64,000 bases of DNA, from contig CM063284.1 of NCBI GenBank assembly GCA_032173965.1, positions 130,161,625 through 130,225,624 on the forward strand, in the 5' to 3' direction. Made by a program: the position numbers and the translations under genes. Origin of the DNA: Sitta carolinensis (taxonomy: Eukaryota; Chordata; Aves; Passeriformes; Sittidae). The notes beneath the pieces are model-generated. The model did no database searches, had not been told where the DNA came from, and was given only the letters and a program-made list of their open reading frames with translations. Of the stretch, positions 46,801 through 60,926 are shown in pieces; the stretch's first letter is position 1; every line of letters begins with the position of its first letter.

Positions 46801-49800
46801 GTCTAAACAGATCCAAGCCTAAAAAAGCACAGTCTGACATTTGTGTGCTTGTACAAATGTCAATCCCATTTTTGAAGTGGACTTCTAGATTTAAACATCA
46901 GTCTCAACTAAAACAGGCACTTACTTTACTGCTCTTCTTCCCCTGACTTTATTTAGTGCAAAAATTTCTGCAACATTGGCTTCAAGATGATAGATTGATT
47001 GTTTCTGCTATAAGTCACAAGTTTCTAATGCTATTTTCCCAAACAGCAAATTACAATTTGAGTAAGAGCAGTCCTTTCCAGACTTTTATGCAAAACAGGT
47101 GTTAGAGACCTGTTAACTGTATTTTTACAGCATGAATTCAGCAAATTCAAGAATCCAATTTTGACATGACTAGAACCCTCATGATTTGGCTGAGCAAGAT
47201 CCAAGGAGGCAGAAATTTCTGGATATGATCCTCTAAGACAGACTGAAAAAGTTGAGGAATTCCATTTTCAGAACTATTATCTTAAAACATCCAATCTGTT
47301 GCCCTTTTCAGCAGAGTACATTTTAAAAAAACCTCATTTTCCTTTGAAACTGTCAAAACACAAATCCTGCTTTTCATATTGTTTGAGAGCAAAACCAGGT
47401 ATAACTCTGCCTTCAAATTGCCATTGGCGGGAAGCCATTATAAATCATAGCCAGATTGAAGAAATAAGGGTAAGCTTTAGCTGCACTTTTCTTCTTGTCA
47501 AAATAAAAATCCTCTCAGAAGTCAGTACAGATTTCAATGGTCTGCATAACTGCTTTTTTTTCTAGAGCACCTTCAGTGGCAGCATTTAAATTGTTAGCTT
47601 GGGCTGAAGCATGTCAGGCATCACAGCAGGTAGTGCTGTACTGCAGTGCCAGCCAGCAGAGAGCCAGAGGCAGATGCCTCTTCTTATCATTATGGGAATG
47701 ATTTTTCGGCTGAGCCCAGAGGCATTCATCAAATATTTTCCATTGGGATTGTCTGTCCTCTCTCATATTAGTCTCTTGTACTAGAAGAAGTCCAGTGCAT
47801 TTTTACTGTTCTTGCCTGAACCTGTCCTCTCCTTCAGCACTCAGTAATAAAAGACCCTATTGTACCTCTGGGTACAGCCAGGAATACTCTTCTACTGTTC
47901 TTTTCTTTGCCATGTGATCAGAGAGCCTTTCAGAAGCAAACCTCCCACCTAACACAGCCAAGCAAACTGTCCTTAACATCCAAAGGGGAAATGACCTGTG
48001 AATTTTTGACTATGGCACTAAACATGCATTTGTTACATTTATTAAATTCTTGCATTCTTCAGATGTTGATGGGTTATTACCATGGTTATTAACACTTCAT
48101 TTTTTTGTTCTTCATTTCAGTGGTGGTGTTAGGATGATCAGCACCCCACAGTCAATGCATAGGCAAATCTACTTGATCAATTAATACAGGTTGTTTAGGA
48201 GAAACTTGCCTTGGTCATATAATTTATTTTCCTTTGCTGGATTTACCTTTTAAAGACTGTCAGATAATGTTCAGTGAGAGAAAAAGCAGTGTCTGTCTGT
48301 ATCATATCTTTGTTTTAAATCACATAGGAAGGATGGACAGCGTGCAAGATCACTTCCTCCTTAAAAGGTCAGCTCAAACCATGCTTTTTTTGTGTGGCTA
48401 GCCATGCTTAAAACCCTTCCTTGAATTTTTTCTGGACAACCTCAGAGTCAGCAGACACACTGCTCACATCTCTGAGGCATTTTTAGTCTCACCAGTGATC
48501 CATTTGTTTCCTTTTGGCTCTCCCACTGATTCATATGCTTCCTAAATTAGAGCCCACTATCTTTGTTCTGTTGTGACAAGTTACAAAAGAATTAGCAACA
48601 TCAGTTTAGCACCAAGTAATTACGAATCATGTAATATGCTTAGATGTGCTTGGATTTCAACTGTGAGATTCCATCTAATTGTAATTTACCATTATTTTTG
48701 ATAGATTTCTTAGTCTTTTCAGGGTACAAAGCCACACACCATAATTCTGCATTGTTATTCTTTACAGCCATGAATGCTTCTTACAAATACTGAGCCCAAT
48801 GCCCTCCCCATAACTCAGACTGGTCCCAGTTAAATAAAAAAAAACAAAAACGGCCAAATGCTTCTGAGAGAAGAACAAATAATGTCTATTGCAATGGAGG
48901 CTGAGGTGATCATGGTGTATAAAAAAGACATGACCTTTCCTGCACCCAGGTCTCAGGCACTGCATTTGTAACAAAGCAGTCAATACTTCAGTGTCTTTAG
49001 CTTGCACATTCCAACCCCCTTTTAACATAGGATATATACAAATAAATATGTGTCTTTGTGTATTTCATAGTTTATTTATGCAGTGCACTAGAGCATATAT
49101 GCATGTTTATGTAGCTCATACATGTGAACACCAGCAGTCTGTGCCAGCTGACTGTGGCTGAATGAATAAACAGTGTGGGAGGTCTTGTCTGTGGGGTGAA
49201 GCATTTCACAGGAGCCAGGTGCAAGTGTCATCCTTGCATATTGAATCTCTGCAGCTCAGGATCTGTTATTACAGCTATTTTTTCAGATAGCATTTCAAAT
49301 TGGTCCTGCACAATAATAAATTTATGAGGTCTAAGTCTCTTCAACATTTGTGCTAATGAAGTCTTCAGGCAAGGGACAGATTGTTCCTTCCATATGCCCT
49401 TCCAGTTTGGAAAATTTAGAGTTCACAGAAAGGTTTATCTTCCCTACATAAAAATATAACTCCCCAGGTGACATGAAGGTTTTAGTAAAACTTGCCAGCA
49501 AGGTCATATTGTCCAGCCATTACAGTGAGAGACCTGCAGCTCCAGGTTTAGTTGTTAACCTGTTGCATGGCTTTGGGCAGACTATGTAACTCTGCCTGAG
49601 TTCCTCATACGTAGGATGTGGTCAGGCAGCCAGGCACTCCACTGGGATGATGCAAGAGAGGCGTTTGCACTTAACCCTTGTTACTCTAGGCTGCCAAAGA
49701 ACTTTTCAAACGTCTGTAAGTTGCTGGAAAGGTTCTTGGGTAAGGTGAAGTAGAGCTGCTTCTGGGATATTCTTCCAGCTGATAATTCAGCAGGTGTGAG

Positions 49801-50904
49801 GGCCAAAACATAGGGAAAGTAAGTTAGTATGCCTCAGTTCTTAAACAAATGCACCAAAACAGCACATTCTTGGCCATGAGTGACAGAATGTGACAACTCG
49901 ACAATGATGCTCTTCTAGCACCTGGTGTTTCCCGGGCTCAGCCCCAGCAGTTGATGAGCTGCGAACCAATTGTCTCACCAGTGCCAGAGCTACAAGGCAT
50001 GCTACCCAACATACTTTAAAGATACATCTTTCATCCTGCTGTAGTGAAAGTGCTGAAGTATATGATCCGTATACATGAAGTATAAGAAATGTTTTTTAAT
50101 GAAAAAATTTCTGGCTTAAGCAGGGCCTTACAGTGTCTTCCAGGGTTTTTGGAAAAACACAATGAGTGGTTGTGACAGAGTGTGGAATGTGTTGTGAGAA
50201 AACAGGCAGTTCAAGAGAACAGATAAATAAAAGACTCTGAAGTTGAAAGAATCCTTTTTCTCTGTGCCTGAATTTTGGATGTAATATCACTCAAATGTCA
50301 GTGTCTGAGTTATTAAAATGGTGTAATGAGATGTAATGTCCAGAGCTGCAAGGACAGTAAACATAACTGCACTATTATCAGGACAAGTCGAACTTCCAAT
50401 GGTGCAACAGGTCAAACAGTTATAATCATAACACTGTAGCTAGAACAGGGTAAGTGGAGGGGCCACGTCCAGGCTGCACATGAACATAATGTACCTGGGC
50501 TCTGGGACTATAATTAGAGCAAAGCTGAAGGTTTATAGATCCCAGGCATAAACCAGCATGATAAAGTTTAAAAAAAATTGGAGGTAAAATGGAAGAAATA
50601 TAAGATTAACAACATTCAACTAAGAAATTTCACACCAGTTAACTACATAGCTGGATTGTTAGTGAAAAAAATGAAGCAATTTAAGAATAGGAAATCCAAT
50701 ATTTTATGTCTGATCAAGAATCCACTGCAAAAAACACAGACTGAGGAGCAAATGAATAGGGAGCAGCTCTGAACAAATATTCTGGATGTTGCTACTCTTT
50801 CAAAAAAAGCAAACTACATACTGAGAGGTACAAATATAAACAGAAGCAATAAAATACATAAAGTGATTCTTCCACCTTCCTCAGTATTAGCAAAGATCAT
50901 CAGG
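43831..50904. other. Intergenic DNA, nothing recognised
   Basis: Seven kilobases upstream of TP53INP1 with no recognised exon, RNA gene or repeat family. Short ORFs are scattered on both strands and show no domain or codon pattern. Confidence 0.55.
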
Positions 50905-51300
50905 AACTCAGCAAGCCTGTCTTGGGAATCATGCTTGTGAGAGATAAAACATCACTCAAGGTACAGAGGAGAGCAATGTGTATGATCAGAGTTCTAGAAA
51001 AACACAAATTACATGGGAAGACTGGACAAACAGGGGTGCTTCCTCTAGTGAAGAGAAACCTAACAGAAATGTGAGAACAGTCTTCAAAAATAAAGATATT
51101 GCAGATTAATAAGACATTCCATTGCAGCAGAAATAAGCTTTGGTTAGACATTAGGAAAAACTTGCTAAAAATAAGGCTAGTGATGCATTAGGCAAGATTG
51201 CCTGGGGATTGTAAATCTTTTTAAAAGAGATCAGATAAAATTTAGTAAGTAATGACAGAGATAAAATTTATCCATCTATAAAGAGTGGGATGGTATAGAT
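50905..51300 (+). mobile_element. Old CR1-like LINE 3' region, plus orientation
   Basis: Contains a decayed form of the CR1 3' pattern: AGAGGAGAGCAATGTG, AGAAACCTAACAGAAATGTG, GGTTAGACATTAGGAAAAAC and GATTGCCTGGGGATTGTAAA. The tail is degraded; it could be a related ancient LINE (L3/CR1-L type). Confidence 0.6.
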
Positions 51301-53523
51301 AACTTCATGAGATACCTTTTCATCTCTATTTTCCATGTTCATCCACGAGATGAGTGTTTGGGTTTTTTCAGACTTGCTTGTTTATTCATGCTAGTCACTT
51401 GCTTCTTCATCTTAGAAATGGAAATCTCATTATTCAGTCCCAGTCAGGGCTGAGTTCAGGTTTTTCTTGTACTCTGTAGCAACACAATGTGTCTGTTCAA
51501 GGTGCAAAGACATAAAGACAAAATTTTAAACTGTGTTAAATTAATAACTATGAGCAAACAACCATACCAGACAAAATACTTATCATTGGCTTCAAATCAA
51601 AAGAGTTCATGAAAGTAAGTCCTAAGTCATGAGTCTTGGGTAATACACATGGTCCCTTTGACACTTCAAAGAGACTGTGATGCTTGGATGAGATGTGCAA
51701 TTTTACTGGGACAGGCAAGATGGAGTCAGGAACAAACCATTTGGATCCAGTCTGCAAAGCATCTGTTCCCACTCTTTCCACACGGGAAGTAGGAGATCTG
51801 CCACGGTTTCACTATGCTGCCAGCACCATTGACACTTTTATACATATCCACAGCCACTGCCAGCACCATGGAGTCCCTCTCACACAAAGGAAGTGGCAGG
51901 TGGACTTCAAGTCTGCCAAGAGCGCTCCCACTGAATTACTGGGGTCTTCAGCAGGAAGACCTGAGATGAGCTCAGCTACACAGGCCTCATGTTGCTACAA
52001 TGGATGCCTTTGGTGATTTTTTCTCTCCAGTGCTCCTACAGCGGAATCAAAGCATTGAACAGCTGAGTCTTCTGCCTGTATTCCGGAATATTTGGTCAAC
52101 ATTTAACTATGTTTCTGTCTCGATGTAATTTTGGTTACTACTGAGAGAATTTTAGCTTGGCATCAAATTATTTAAACTCCACTACAGTGATCCCTGTTGT
52201 GACATGTTAAGGCACTTACTTCCTGAGCAAGTGCCTTACAAAAAGGATAAAGTGCATGTATCTATTATGATTGATATTATTTTGCTAAATATGGAGGGCA
52301 CTTTGTCTGCTCTCCCCCCAGGATGCTACAGCAACACACATCTGCAAGGAGTCATTCTTCTAATTGTGCCAATTAGGGTTATATAAGGGTATTTCAGTGA
52401 TCCAAATGCTGTGGAAAGCACTGTCTGAGGTCTGGCTGAAGTCAAACCTCGTGCTCCAAATGCTAACGAAATTATTTTAAACCTCCTTCTGGTATAACTG
52501 TGTTAGTCACAGTGAGCAAGTAGTGCAATAGCTCACTGAGCTGTGCAGGTTTGCTTTACTCTCTGAGGGAAAGAAGCACAACAGGAGACTTCTGAAATGT
52601 ATCTCTGAAGCAGAGAAAACAAGTGAGCTTGCATTTTGTTTGCAAACATCACTTTGCTATCAAGAAAAGGAAATGAGAATGCAAACCCAGCATGTAAAGG
52701 GTTAATGAGATTAATGATTAATACTTTACCTCTAAATGGTGCCAAATTAATGACTGATACTTTACAGATATACATAACTTTTTTAATAAAGCCAACCTGT
52801 GAAATACATAGAGGTGCACAGGTCGGCAACAGTGAAAGTGCAGCAAGTGTCTGATTGACGCCTTTGACTGGAGCACTGTGAAAGCTGCAGGGCCATTTGG
52901 AAACTTTGCAGGCAACAGCAGAGTCTTTCTCATGCAAGAAAAGGCCTATTTTCCACACAATAAAATTAAGTTAAGAAGTTTGTAATAACTAGCTGCTTAT
53001 TTTATTAGCTTTATCCTCCAAGGGTGTTTTTGCAACCCAGATCATTATGTATGAATAAGAAACACTTTGTGAAAACCTGGACTACTTGAGATAGTTGTCA
53101 TTAAAACATTAGCAAAAGACACTGATTTGCTGTTACATGACATTATAACACCACACTTGACATATTTTGCCACTGGTGTGACTCATCATAGGAGTTTCCT
53201 TGAGACTGGCTATTGGAACACCATCCAATTGCAATAATTGCTGTCTGAAACCTCCTGAAACAAAGAAAATCATATCTCTAAAGTGAGACAACCATGTCTA
53301 ATTACAGCCTGTGACGGTCATAAAATAACTGTCCAAACATAACAGTACAATTGTTCAAATATGTAATTATATTAATTAAAAAAAAATTTAAAGGTTTCAA
53401 AAATCAACATGCTGACTCTTTCCAATTTCCTCTTGTGTTGCAATGGACTTACTGGTCAGGCTGGAACATTACTTTGTAGAATATGGACATACAATCTTTG
53501 CATACGATGTTTTCAGATTATAC
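51301..53523. other. Intergenic DNA with a TAAT-rich duplicated segment
   Basis: No gene recognised. A partial tandem duplication lies at 52711-52765. Confidence 0.55.
52711..52765. repeat. Two near-identical 19-mers, 36 bases apart
   Basis: TTAATGATTAATACTTTAC (52711-52729) and TTAATGACTGATACTTTAC (52747-52765) match at 17 of 19 positions. Confidence 0.8.
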
Positions 53524-53605
53524 AGTCACAGAATCATAGACTGGCTTGGGTTAAGACCTTAAGCATTATCTAGTTCCAACCCCTTGCTGTGGGAAGGAAC
53601 AACTT
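53524..53605 (-). mobile_element. Short CR1 fragment, minus orientation
   Basis: CACAGAATCATAGACTGGC followed by ATTATCTAGTTCCAACCCC and GTGGGAAGGAACAAC, the outermost 3' end of CR1. Confidence 0.8.
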
Positions 53606-56600
53606 TCGATAGGAAAGTATAACAATGTTACTTGGAATAAAAATTTATTCTGGCTTTGTTTTTCCGCATGGTTACTGCAGGCCACAAAGTAACTCACAAA
53701 CACGTATTTGTTTAAGATGGACCTTGAAATGTCTTTATGTTGAAAGGTGATAGTAGCTAATATAGGGTAAAAGATGACAAAAGGACCCCTTACAATCACA
53801 GATGCCAAATACCAGTGCTACCTGCATTTAAGAACTTCCTAACTCTAGGCTAAAGTATCAATCACCATGCTGAAGCAATTTATTTTACCCTTGCATCACG
53901 TTGCCTAGTGCTACAGCCTTTGGTTAGGAACTAGATTGTGGAGCTGAATGTGAAATGACAACCAAAATGCACTGGCTTCCTTGGTCAAAGAGGGGGTGGG
54001 GAGGAGGCAACATGGTGTAAGAAAGCAACCAGAGAAATTCCCCAGCTTAGCACTTCCAGAGCCAGTGCTGACCTACATTGACCTGTCTCCCAGAACCGAA
54101 GCTTTGCCATGCTGGTGCTGAAAGGATTACTTCCCCATGGGTTTCAGTCGTCAATCTTCCCAAAAGCTAAAGCTCTTTTCTCCTTAAGATTCTCAGTAAT
54201 TGTTCTGCTTCAGCAACCAAAGAATCACCATAAATCACCTTTCTACAGTACTTTGTCCCCTTCTGTGCCCTCTCAGGGTGTTTTGTCATTGATCTTGTCT
54301 GCCCTGCAACTCTTTTCACTATTTTAGCTGCATTTAGTTAGCATGACCATTTATAATGCTCAGAACTGAAGCGTCTGTGGATTTGAAAAGAGTTGATTTC
54401 TAAAAGGTGTTTTAGAAATGCTTTGAGATTCCACGTCATGAGAAAAATGTGGGCAAGTGAAAAGCAGAGCAGTAGCTAGGCATCTCATTCTTTCCAGCCT
54501 ATGCTGTACTCTGATAGTTATTGTGGTTGGCTCATAAGGAACACTTTAAGGGTGGTTGTTTCTACTTAGCACTGCAAATTTCAGTATCAAAATTCCAATG
54601 TATTCCTGTGCCCTGGAGCCCTCTGCAGAAGCTCCTCCTGGTTTCTGCCCAAGTGTGTCCCCTCTCCTAGGCCCCCTGGATCTGACAAATTACTTTGTCC
54701 AAGCAGAGCTGGGAGGGATTCTCTTTGAGGAGTAAGAACACCATCTCTAAAAATGCTCATGTGGATGGTTGAAAGAGTAAGATCCCACTGTGAGATGGAG
54801 CAGAACAATGTGACAGGGTGGAAGCAATCTGTGTGACCTCTGAGGAACCAGGCTGAGTTTCAGAAGGGGACATAGCACCTGAGATAAAGACTAGGCGGAA
54901 AGCAGTTTGACTGGACAGTGATGCACAGGTTGTTGAACTGAAGAGCTGGAAGTGCTCAAGTTTTTGTTAGGAAAAATACGTAAGACAACCAAGATCCTGC
55001 TTCTGCATGCAGCATTATCTCAGCACAGCTGGCTGCCACAGGACCTCTGGCACACCAGCATCCCTTACTCACTTCAGGAACCAATCCCAGGAAACTTCAT
55101 AATCCCTCAGCAACCATTTTAAAATGAATACAAATAGAACAAACACTGCACAGTCTCAGGAGCCTAGGCAGGTGTCTCTACATTGTATTCTGCAGTACTG
55201 TCCCAACAGTACTTATGTTCCTTATGACCTACACGGTATAAAATTTTCAGATCATTTAAGGGTATTTTAGTTGGGTTGGCAACCCTGTACCCTCAATTGT
55301 ATCTGTACAATGGGTTTCAAAAAGAAACCTTTTTCAAAAAGAAGCTTGCAGGATTTGGGGCAGTCTTCTGCTAAGCAGCTGACTCTACAGCCTGTTCTCA
55401 CCGGGACTGCTAACACCTCCCATGAAGGTCTGGTGAGCAGGGAACTAGACTGTCACTGGGACACAGAGAGCAGAAGTCAAGATACAATGAATCTGTCTGT
55501 GTCCTTGTAGCTCTACAAGTTTTGAACATCTTGCTGCCAGTCATTGGTTACAGGTGTGCTTCCCAAAGCGTTGTCTCATCCCTGGCAACTGGCACACTGC
55601 CTGGCCTGCAACATCCTAGGAGTGTCTGTTCTGCACAGAAAGTTTTCTCTGAGCCCTTTAACAAGCTGTTACAAGGGCCTTGGAGGCAGCAAGGGTGCAT
55701 GGGTTGCTGTAGCACTGCCAGCAAACCTGTAATGTTTTGCCCAGCTGCCTGGCAGCACACCCAACCCTGCAAGAGCCTGGAGCCTGGTTAAAGTTCTTGG
55801 ACAGGTCAGGGGTTAGGCTGAATTGACCATAATAAAAAGGGATCCCCTCAGGCCACCAGTTTTTTAAACAGCAGAAGACATCAGAAGTTCCTGGCTTATG
55901 TCTGGTGGAATGTAACCAAATGCCAAAATATGCTGTCATCTTGGACTCTGCCAGGGTAACCAGTTTATGAATTATTATTGCTGACTGGCAAGGCTTGGGC
56001 AGATCAGGTGAGGGATCCTTCCTAGCTCTTGCAGACACACACCCCATATGACAAAGGAATGCGGGTCCTAATTCTGTCTGTTCTTTTGGTGAAATGGCAT
56101 TAGGTAAATTTCCTTTTAGGTCACTCATGATGCCAAGATCTACCCTTTACCTCATTTAACACACAGAAGTAACAAGCCCCAGCATGCCTGCCCAGGGAAT
56201 ACAAGGCAGAGAAGAATAGTAGAAGAGGGAGCTATCTGTATTCAGCCACAGCAAGTGCTGCTGGTCTCATCTCTTCTGCCTCAGTTAGCAAAGTTGGACA
56301 CAGGACTGGGATCTTTCCCAAATGGGACAGCTCTCATACTACCCTGTATCCCCATTAAAATGCAGTAGTGATTGCCCTGTGCATGGAAAAGGCCCAGAGA
56401 TGTGAACACTAAGCATGCAAGTCAGAGAAAATGACCTGGTCCAGGACCATGAAATGTAGGCCTTTGCAGACAGTACATGTGTTGCCATAGGAACTCAATG
56501 ACAGGACTTCAGAAGCCCAGCTGCCAACTTTGTGCTTTAATTACTTAATAATGGTCCCTCCTGCATGTTCCTAAAAAAGAAAACATAGGGAAGTGTGGAG

Positions 56601-59600
56601 ACCTCAGTAGAACATGATAAGGTTATGGAACAAGTTGTTCTCTCTGCTGTTGTTACCTCTTTGCCCAAGTGCCTGAGGCCTCTCTCATCATCCTGTATCT
56701 GCTGTCACTTCTTTCCAGGCTTGTCAGGGGCAGGTCCTAGTGATGTTCTCAATACTCACCTTCCCTCCTTCTGAGTTCTAGTCTGGTTTGCAGGGGTCCA
56801 AGCAAAGAGACATAAACAAAAGCAGTGTACACAACAAATACACCCACCTTCAACACTGCAGACACAATATTTAGGTCAATTTAGGTTCTGGTGAAGAAAC
56901 ATTCACTTGGTGAATTCCACTGAAATCATTGTTATATTTGTAGGTGACTTCATCTGCATGCCCCAAACAAGTTGCACACCCTTAGCTTCCTCTTTTTCTC
57001 TTTCTCATCTCCTATCCAACAATTTCACAAGAATTTAAAAGAAAAGGTTGGCAACTTCTTGAAAGAATACAAAGACCCTACGCTTGCTAGCCAGAGACAA
57101 AGTGCTGGTACCTGTCTGTCAAGAACTTGTGGTTTTTCAGTTTGCATATTTCTAACACTGTTTATCCAGGTAGCACACATGGGGCGTATCATTTGGCAAG
57201 CTTACCCCTAAGCTTTTTACAAGAAGGATGATAACAGGTGCAAGATAAGGGATACAGGCAAAACCAGGAGTTCAAACCCGTTTGCATCCAAAGCAGCAGT
57301 AGAAGGACTTGGCTTTGCTTTATCTTAAAAGCACACACTTTGTGAATTCCATTCAAATATTCACTGTATTTGCATTTGATACTATGTGTCATACCAGACA
57401 ACAAGATGGAACCAAACTGTGACGGTTTACACTCCTGTGCAAGGGTGGCCAAGTAAGTCATCTCTTCTCATGGCAGTATGGAAGTTTTACAATGGGTAGT
57501 GAAAAACTAGAGACAAAATTCCAAGGAGAGTACATTGTCCTCCAGAGAGCAGGATTTTTGAAGGAACTTCTTAGATAAATAGCAAAGGCTTCTTAAGTCT
57601 GAAGGTTTTATTTTGATCCCAAAGTTGGAGCTGGGCAGTTATGATGCACAAAATGCTTGAAATCTTGGCCCCAAGTTCTGCATCCGTGTGTTTGTGTTTT
57701 CAAAGAACGTGGCCCATCTGTGGCGAGGTTCCTGATCAGAAACAGTCAGTAATCCACAGCAAGGAGAGTGACTAAGTTGATTTGCTGAAGCTATTCCTTA
57801 TTCTGAACTACTCTCTGTAGAAGTCCTATATATTAATCTGCTGTCTGAAAAGAGATGAGACTATACTAACAGAAGATAGATATCAAAAAGTTGCATGACA
57901 CTCTTTCACTCACAAGTCTGCAGGCAGTCTGAATCAGAAGTAATTGAAAGTCAGTAATATCTGGCATTTACTTGATGGTATGTAAAGTGTGTTGATAGAT
58001 CCATCCATGTCATGGGAGTACACCTGAATCCCAGGTAAAACCCCAGGAGGCTTGGGAATATCAGATGACCAGTCATTCCTATTGAGCGCAGTGGCATACA
58101 CCCATGGTTGGCAAAGGTGCCAGTGGATAAGGAAAAATTGCTGTTTCCTTCCCCTCTTCAGGACAGTTACTTCAGCCCAGTCCCACTGCACAAAGCCAAG
58201 GAAGTTTGCAGTGGTTCTCACTCTCTGTAAATCACCAAGATCTTTGTCTCCCACTGCTTTTAGCGTACCACCTTGTACAACCTCATTTGTGCTTCAAAAC
58301 TGGGAAGTGAAATAGCATAATAATAAGAAATAAACAAAGGTTTACCAGCAATTTATCTATGGAGCAACATACCAAAACCAAAAAATGCAGCAGCAAAAGA
58401 AGATGAAACCTCTTCACTGCAATGTCCTTTGGGACAGCTTTTCATTTACTTCGTAATTAAAGACTGAGAAGTTTAATGCATGAAAAATATGAAAAGTGTG
58501 TCTTAAAGTATTTGTTAGCACATGCATTAATGTATTATTCTTTGGCCAGGACTGAAATGACTGCTATTAAACTGATTTTCTTACTCTTCTCCTTAAACAA
58601 AGATTTTTGGTTGAATCCTTTTAGTAGTTCAAGTAAAAATAACTGCATATGCCTGTTCACTGTGGCATGGAACTGGATAGGAAACACTATTGTTAGTACA
58701 CATGGATTTTTCCTTAACTCTGATATTGGAATTAATCCAGGATTATTCAGAAAAGGAAAATGAGAGAGAGGGAGTATATATCCTTGGCCATGTGAGTGTA
58801 GACAACAGACTTGTTAGATCACTGTATTTCTGCTCTCATCACTAGAGATGAGGGATCCCAGTGACTGTCCCCCATATCCCAGTTAACACCTCAACTTCCA
58901 GTCATTGGACATTCTGTAGGAGATCTCTATGTTCCCTGCTCTGTTTTCCTCCACATGAAGATTTTTGTGTCTGCATGAGTATATGCAGACTTCCTAAACT
59001 TCAGCTTCTGTTTGGCCAATGGGACAGCTGAGGGGCCCTTTTTCTCATTTCTCTGTGGACAAATTGTATGTGAATGTCCTTATAACAAGGGTGGGCTATA
59101 ACTGATCAGTATTTCCTTGACACAGAACTTGGGATTTTTTTCCAGAAGTGCCAGGCTAGAGTAATCACTGAACTAACTCTGCCTAAACCAGTGCTGTCAC
59201 TAGCACTGCTGCCCAAGGATTTCAGAGTTTTGTCTGAGGACTCAGAGACAAAACATTCAGTAAGAAATACACATCAGAGAGGTGGTCACCTTTCAGCCTC
59301 TGAGAGAAATATTGGAAAAGGTGATGCAACTTGCTTTTTAACACATGAGATAATGAAAAACTAGTTTGTGGATGACTCTTACAAAGCTTCAACTTTCATA
59401 TACAGTGTTAAAAACTTACTAAAACATTAAGCCATTACTCCCACTGAGCTGGCAGCACAAAAAACTAACTTACTAGAATCTATACAGTCTTGAGGAAGCT
59501 TTTCAATAATTACACATGACACTTGAAATATTTCTTTAAAGAAAAAAGAAGTACTTTAATAAGAACAGTAAAGGTACAGAACAATAAGAAACAAATGTCA

Positions 59601-60926
59601 GCACACTGAGAGCAAGGTCAGGATTAATATTTTATGTAAAAAAATGGTTTATTCTTTTCTTACTATGAGTTTTAATCAGTTTAGCACCTTTTTTGTTCGG
59701 AGACTAAAAAAAGTTAATATTTTATAAGATTTATTTATAATACCCTTGAGGTTTAGAGTATGTTTATGTAACCCTTCTGCCAGGAATTGGCAGCAGCTGA
59801 AAGAGCTGGATTCATTTATCTAGGGGTTCTCCCTGAAAACTTAAACAACAGCAGTTTCAGCCTCCACCCAAAGCTAAATGACCTTCTTTGGGTGCCCTGA
59901 CAAACAATAAATCCTGCTCAAGGCATAGCAAGGGTTTAAAACAAGGTTCAGAATTTCAAGACAGAGAGAATTTCAGACATGAGAAAAAGGGAAGAAGAAA
60001 GGCTCAGAGTAAACCCATAAAGGCTACTAATCAATAAAATAAATAATGTTTAAGTGTGATCCTTAACATCCTTTTCCTCATCTCGGTAACACAAAATTAA
60101 GGCTTGCTCTCATCTCCAAGTAGATGCCTTGTCCCTTGAATATCACTGCCTAGTCAAAACTCTCCCTGTATTTACTGCATGGCTTCACTTTGCAGCAAAG
60201 CTAATGAATATATGTATTATTGCCCACAACCCAGGAGAGCCCACTCTCAACCCTGCCCACAGCCCCTTGCTCAGCTGCTCATGCAGTGAACTAATTCAAG
60301 GCACCAAACTGGCAGAAAGGGAACTCATGGAAAACAAAAGTGAGAAGTGGATGTGTCTCTGCTGGCTTAACTCCCTGCAGTAAAAAAAAAGATCAAAGTT
60401 GACACCAAGGAAGACAATGGCACAGCTAAGGATAGAAAGAAGAGCCAGATTGCTGTTGTGCCTCTTCTTGCAAGAGCTAGATTGGACTAGTTACTAATAG
60501 GTTGGGCTAGTGTAGTTTTAAGATGAAACTGCTTTTAAGCATAGAGGCATTTTTGTATGAATCTGCTGTCTAATCCTTGTGTAGGCCAAATTTTGAGGAA
60601 GTTGTTCTGTCCATGACTGCATGGCTAACAGAGCCATTTTGTCTCTAGATAAAGGCCAGCCAGCCTGTATGGTGAGGAACCCCTCTACCAGCTAACAGGA
60701 GGAAATAGGGCTTCTGCTGCAAACCTTAAACACATTTTACCAAGCATGGAACCCTGGGGCTAGTTTTGCTGCTTGGGCAAAACTGCTCTGCCTTTCTCCC
60801 TCATACAGTACACCAGCCTGAGGCTTTTCCCAGTACCACAGCTGCTCCTATGCCACACTGCCCAAAACAGGGAGGCTTTTACAATTTAGCTTCCTTGAGT
60901 TTTGGGGGCACCAGATTTAAAAACTT
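53606..60926. other. Intergenic DNA upstream of NDUFAF6
   Basis: No confirmed gene. Two antisense open stretches (55658-56128 and 57934-58254) are noted as unexplained. No tRNA or CRISPR structure seen. Confidence 0.5.

Noticed and set aside
43831..60926. An extra gene between TP53INP1 and NDUFAF6
   Set aside because: No exon series with matching phases or recognisable protein was found; the human locus has no conserved coding gene there either, as far as I know.
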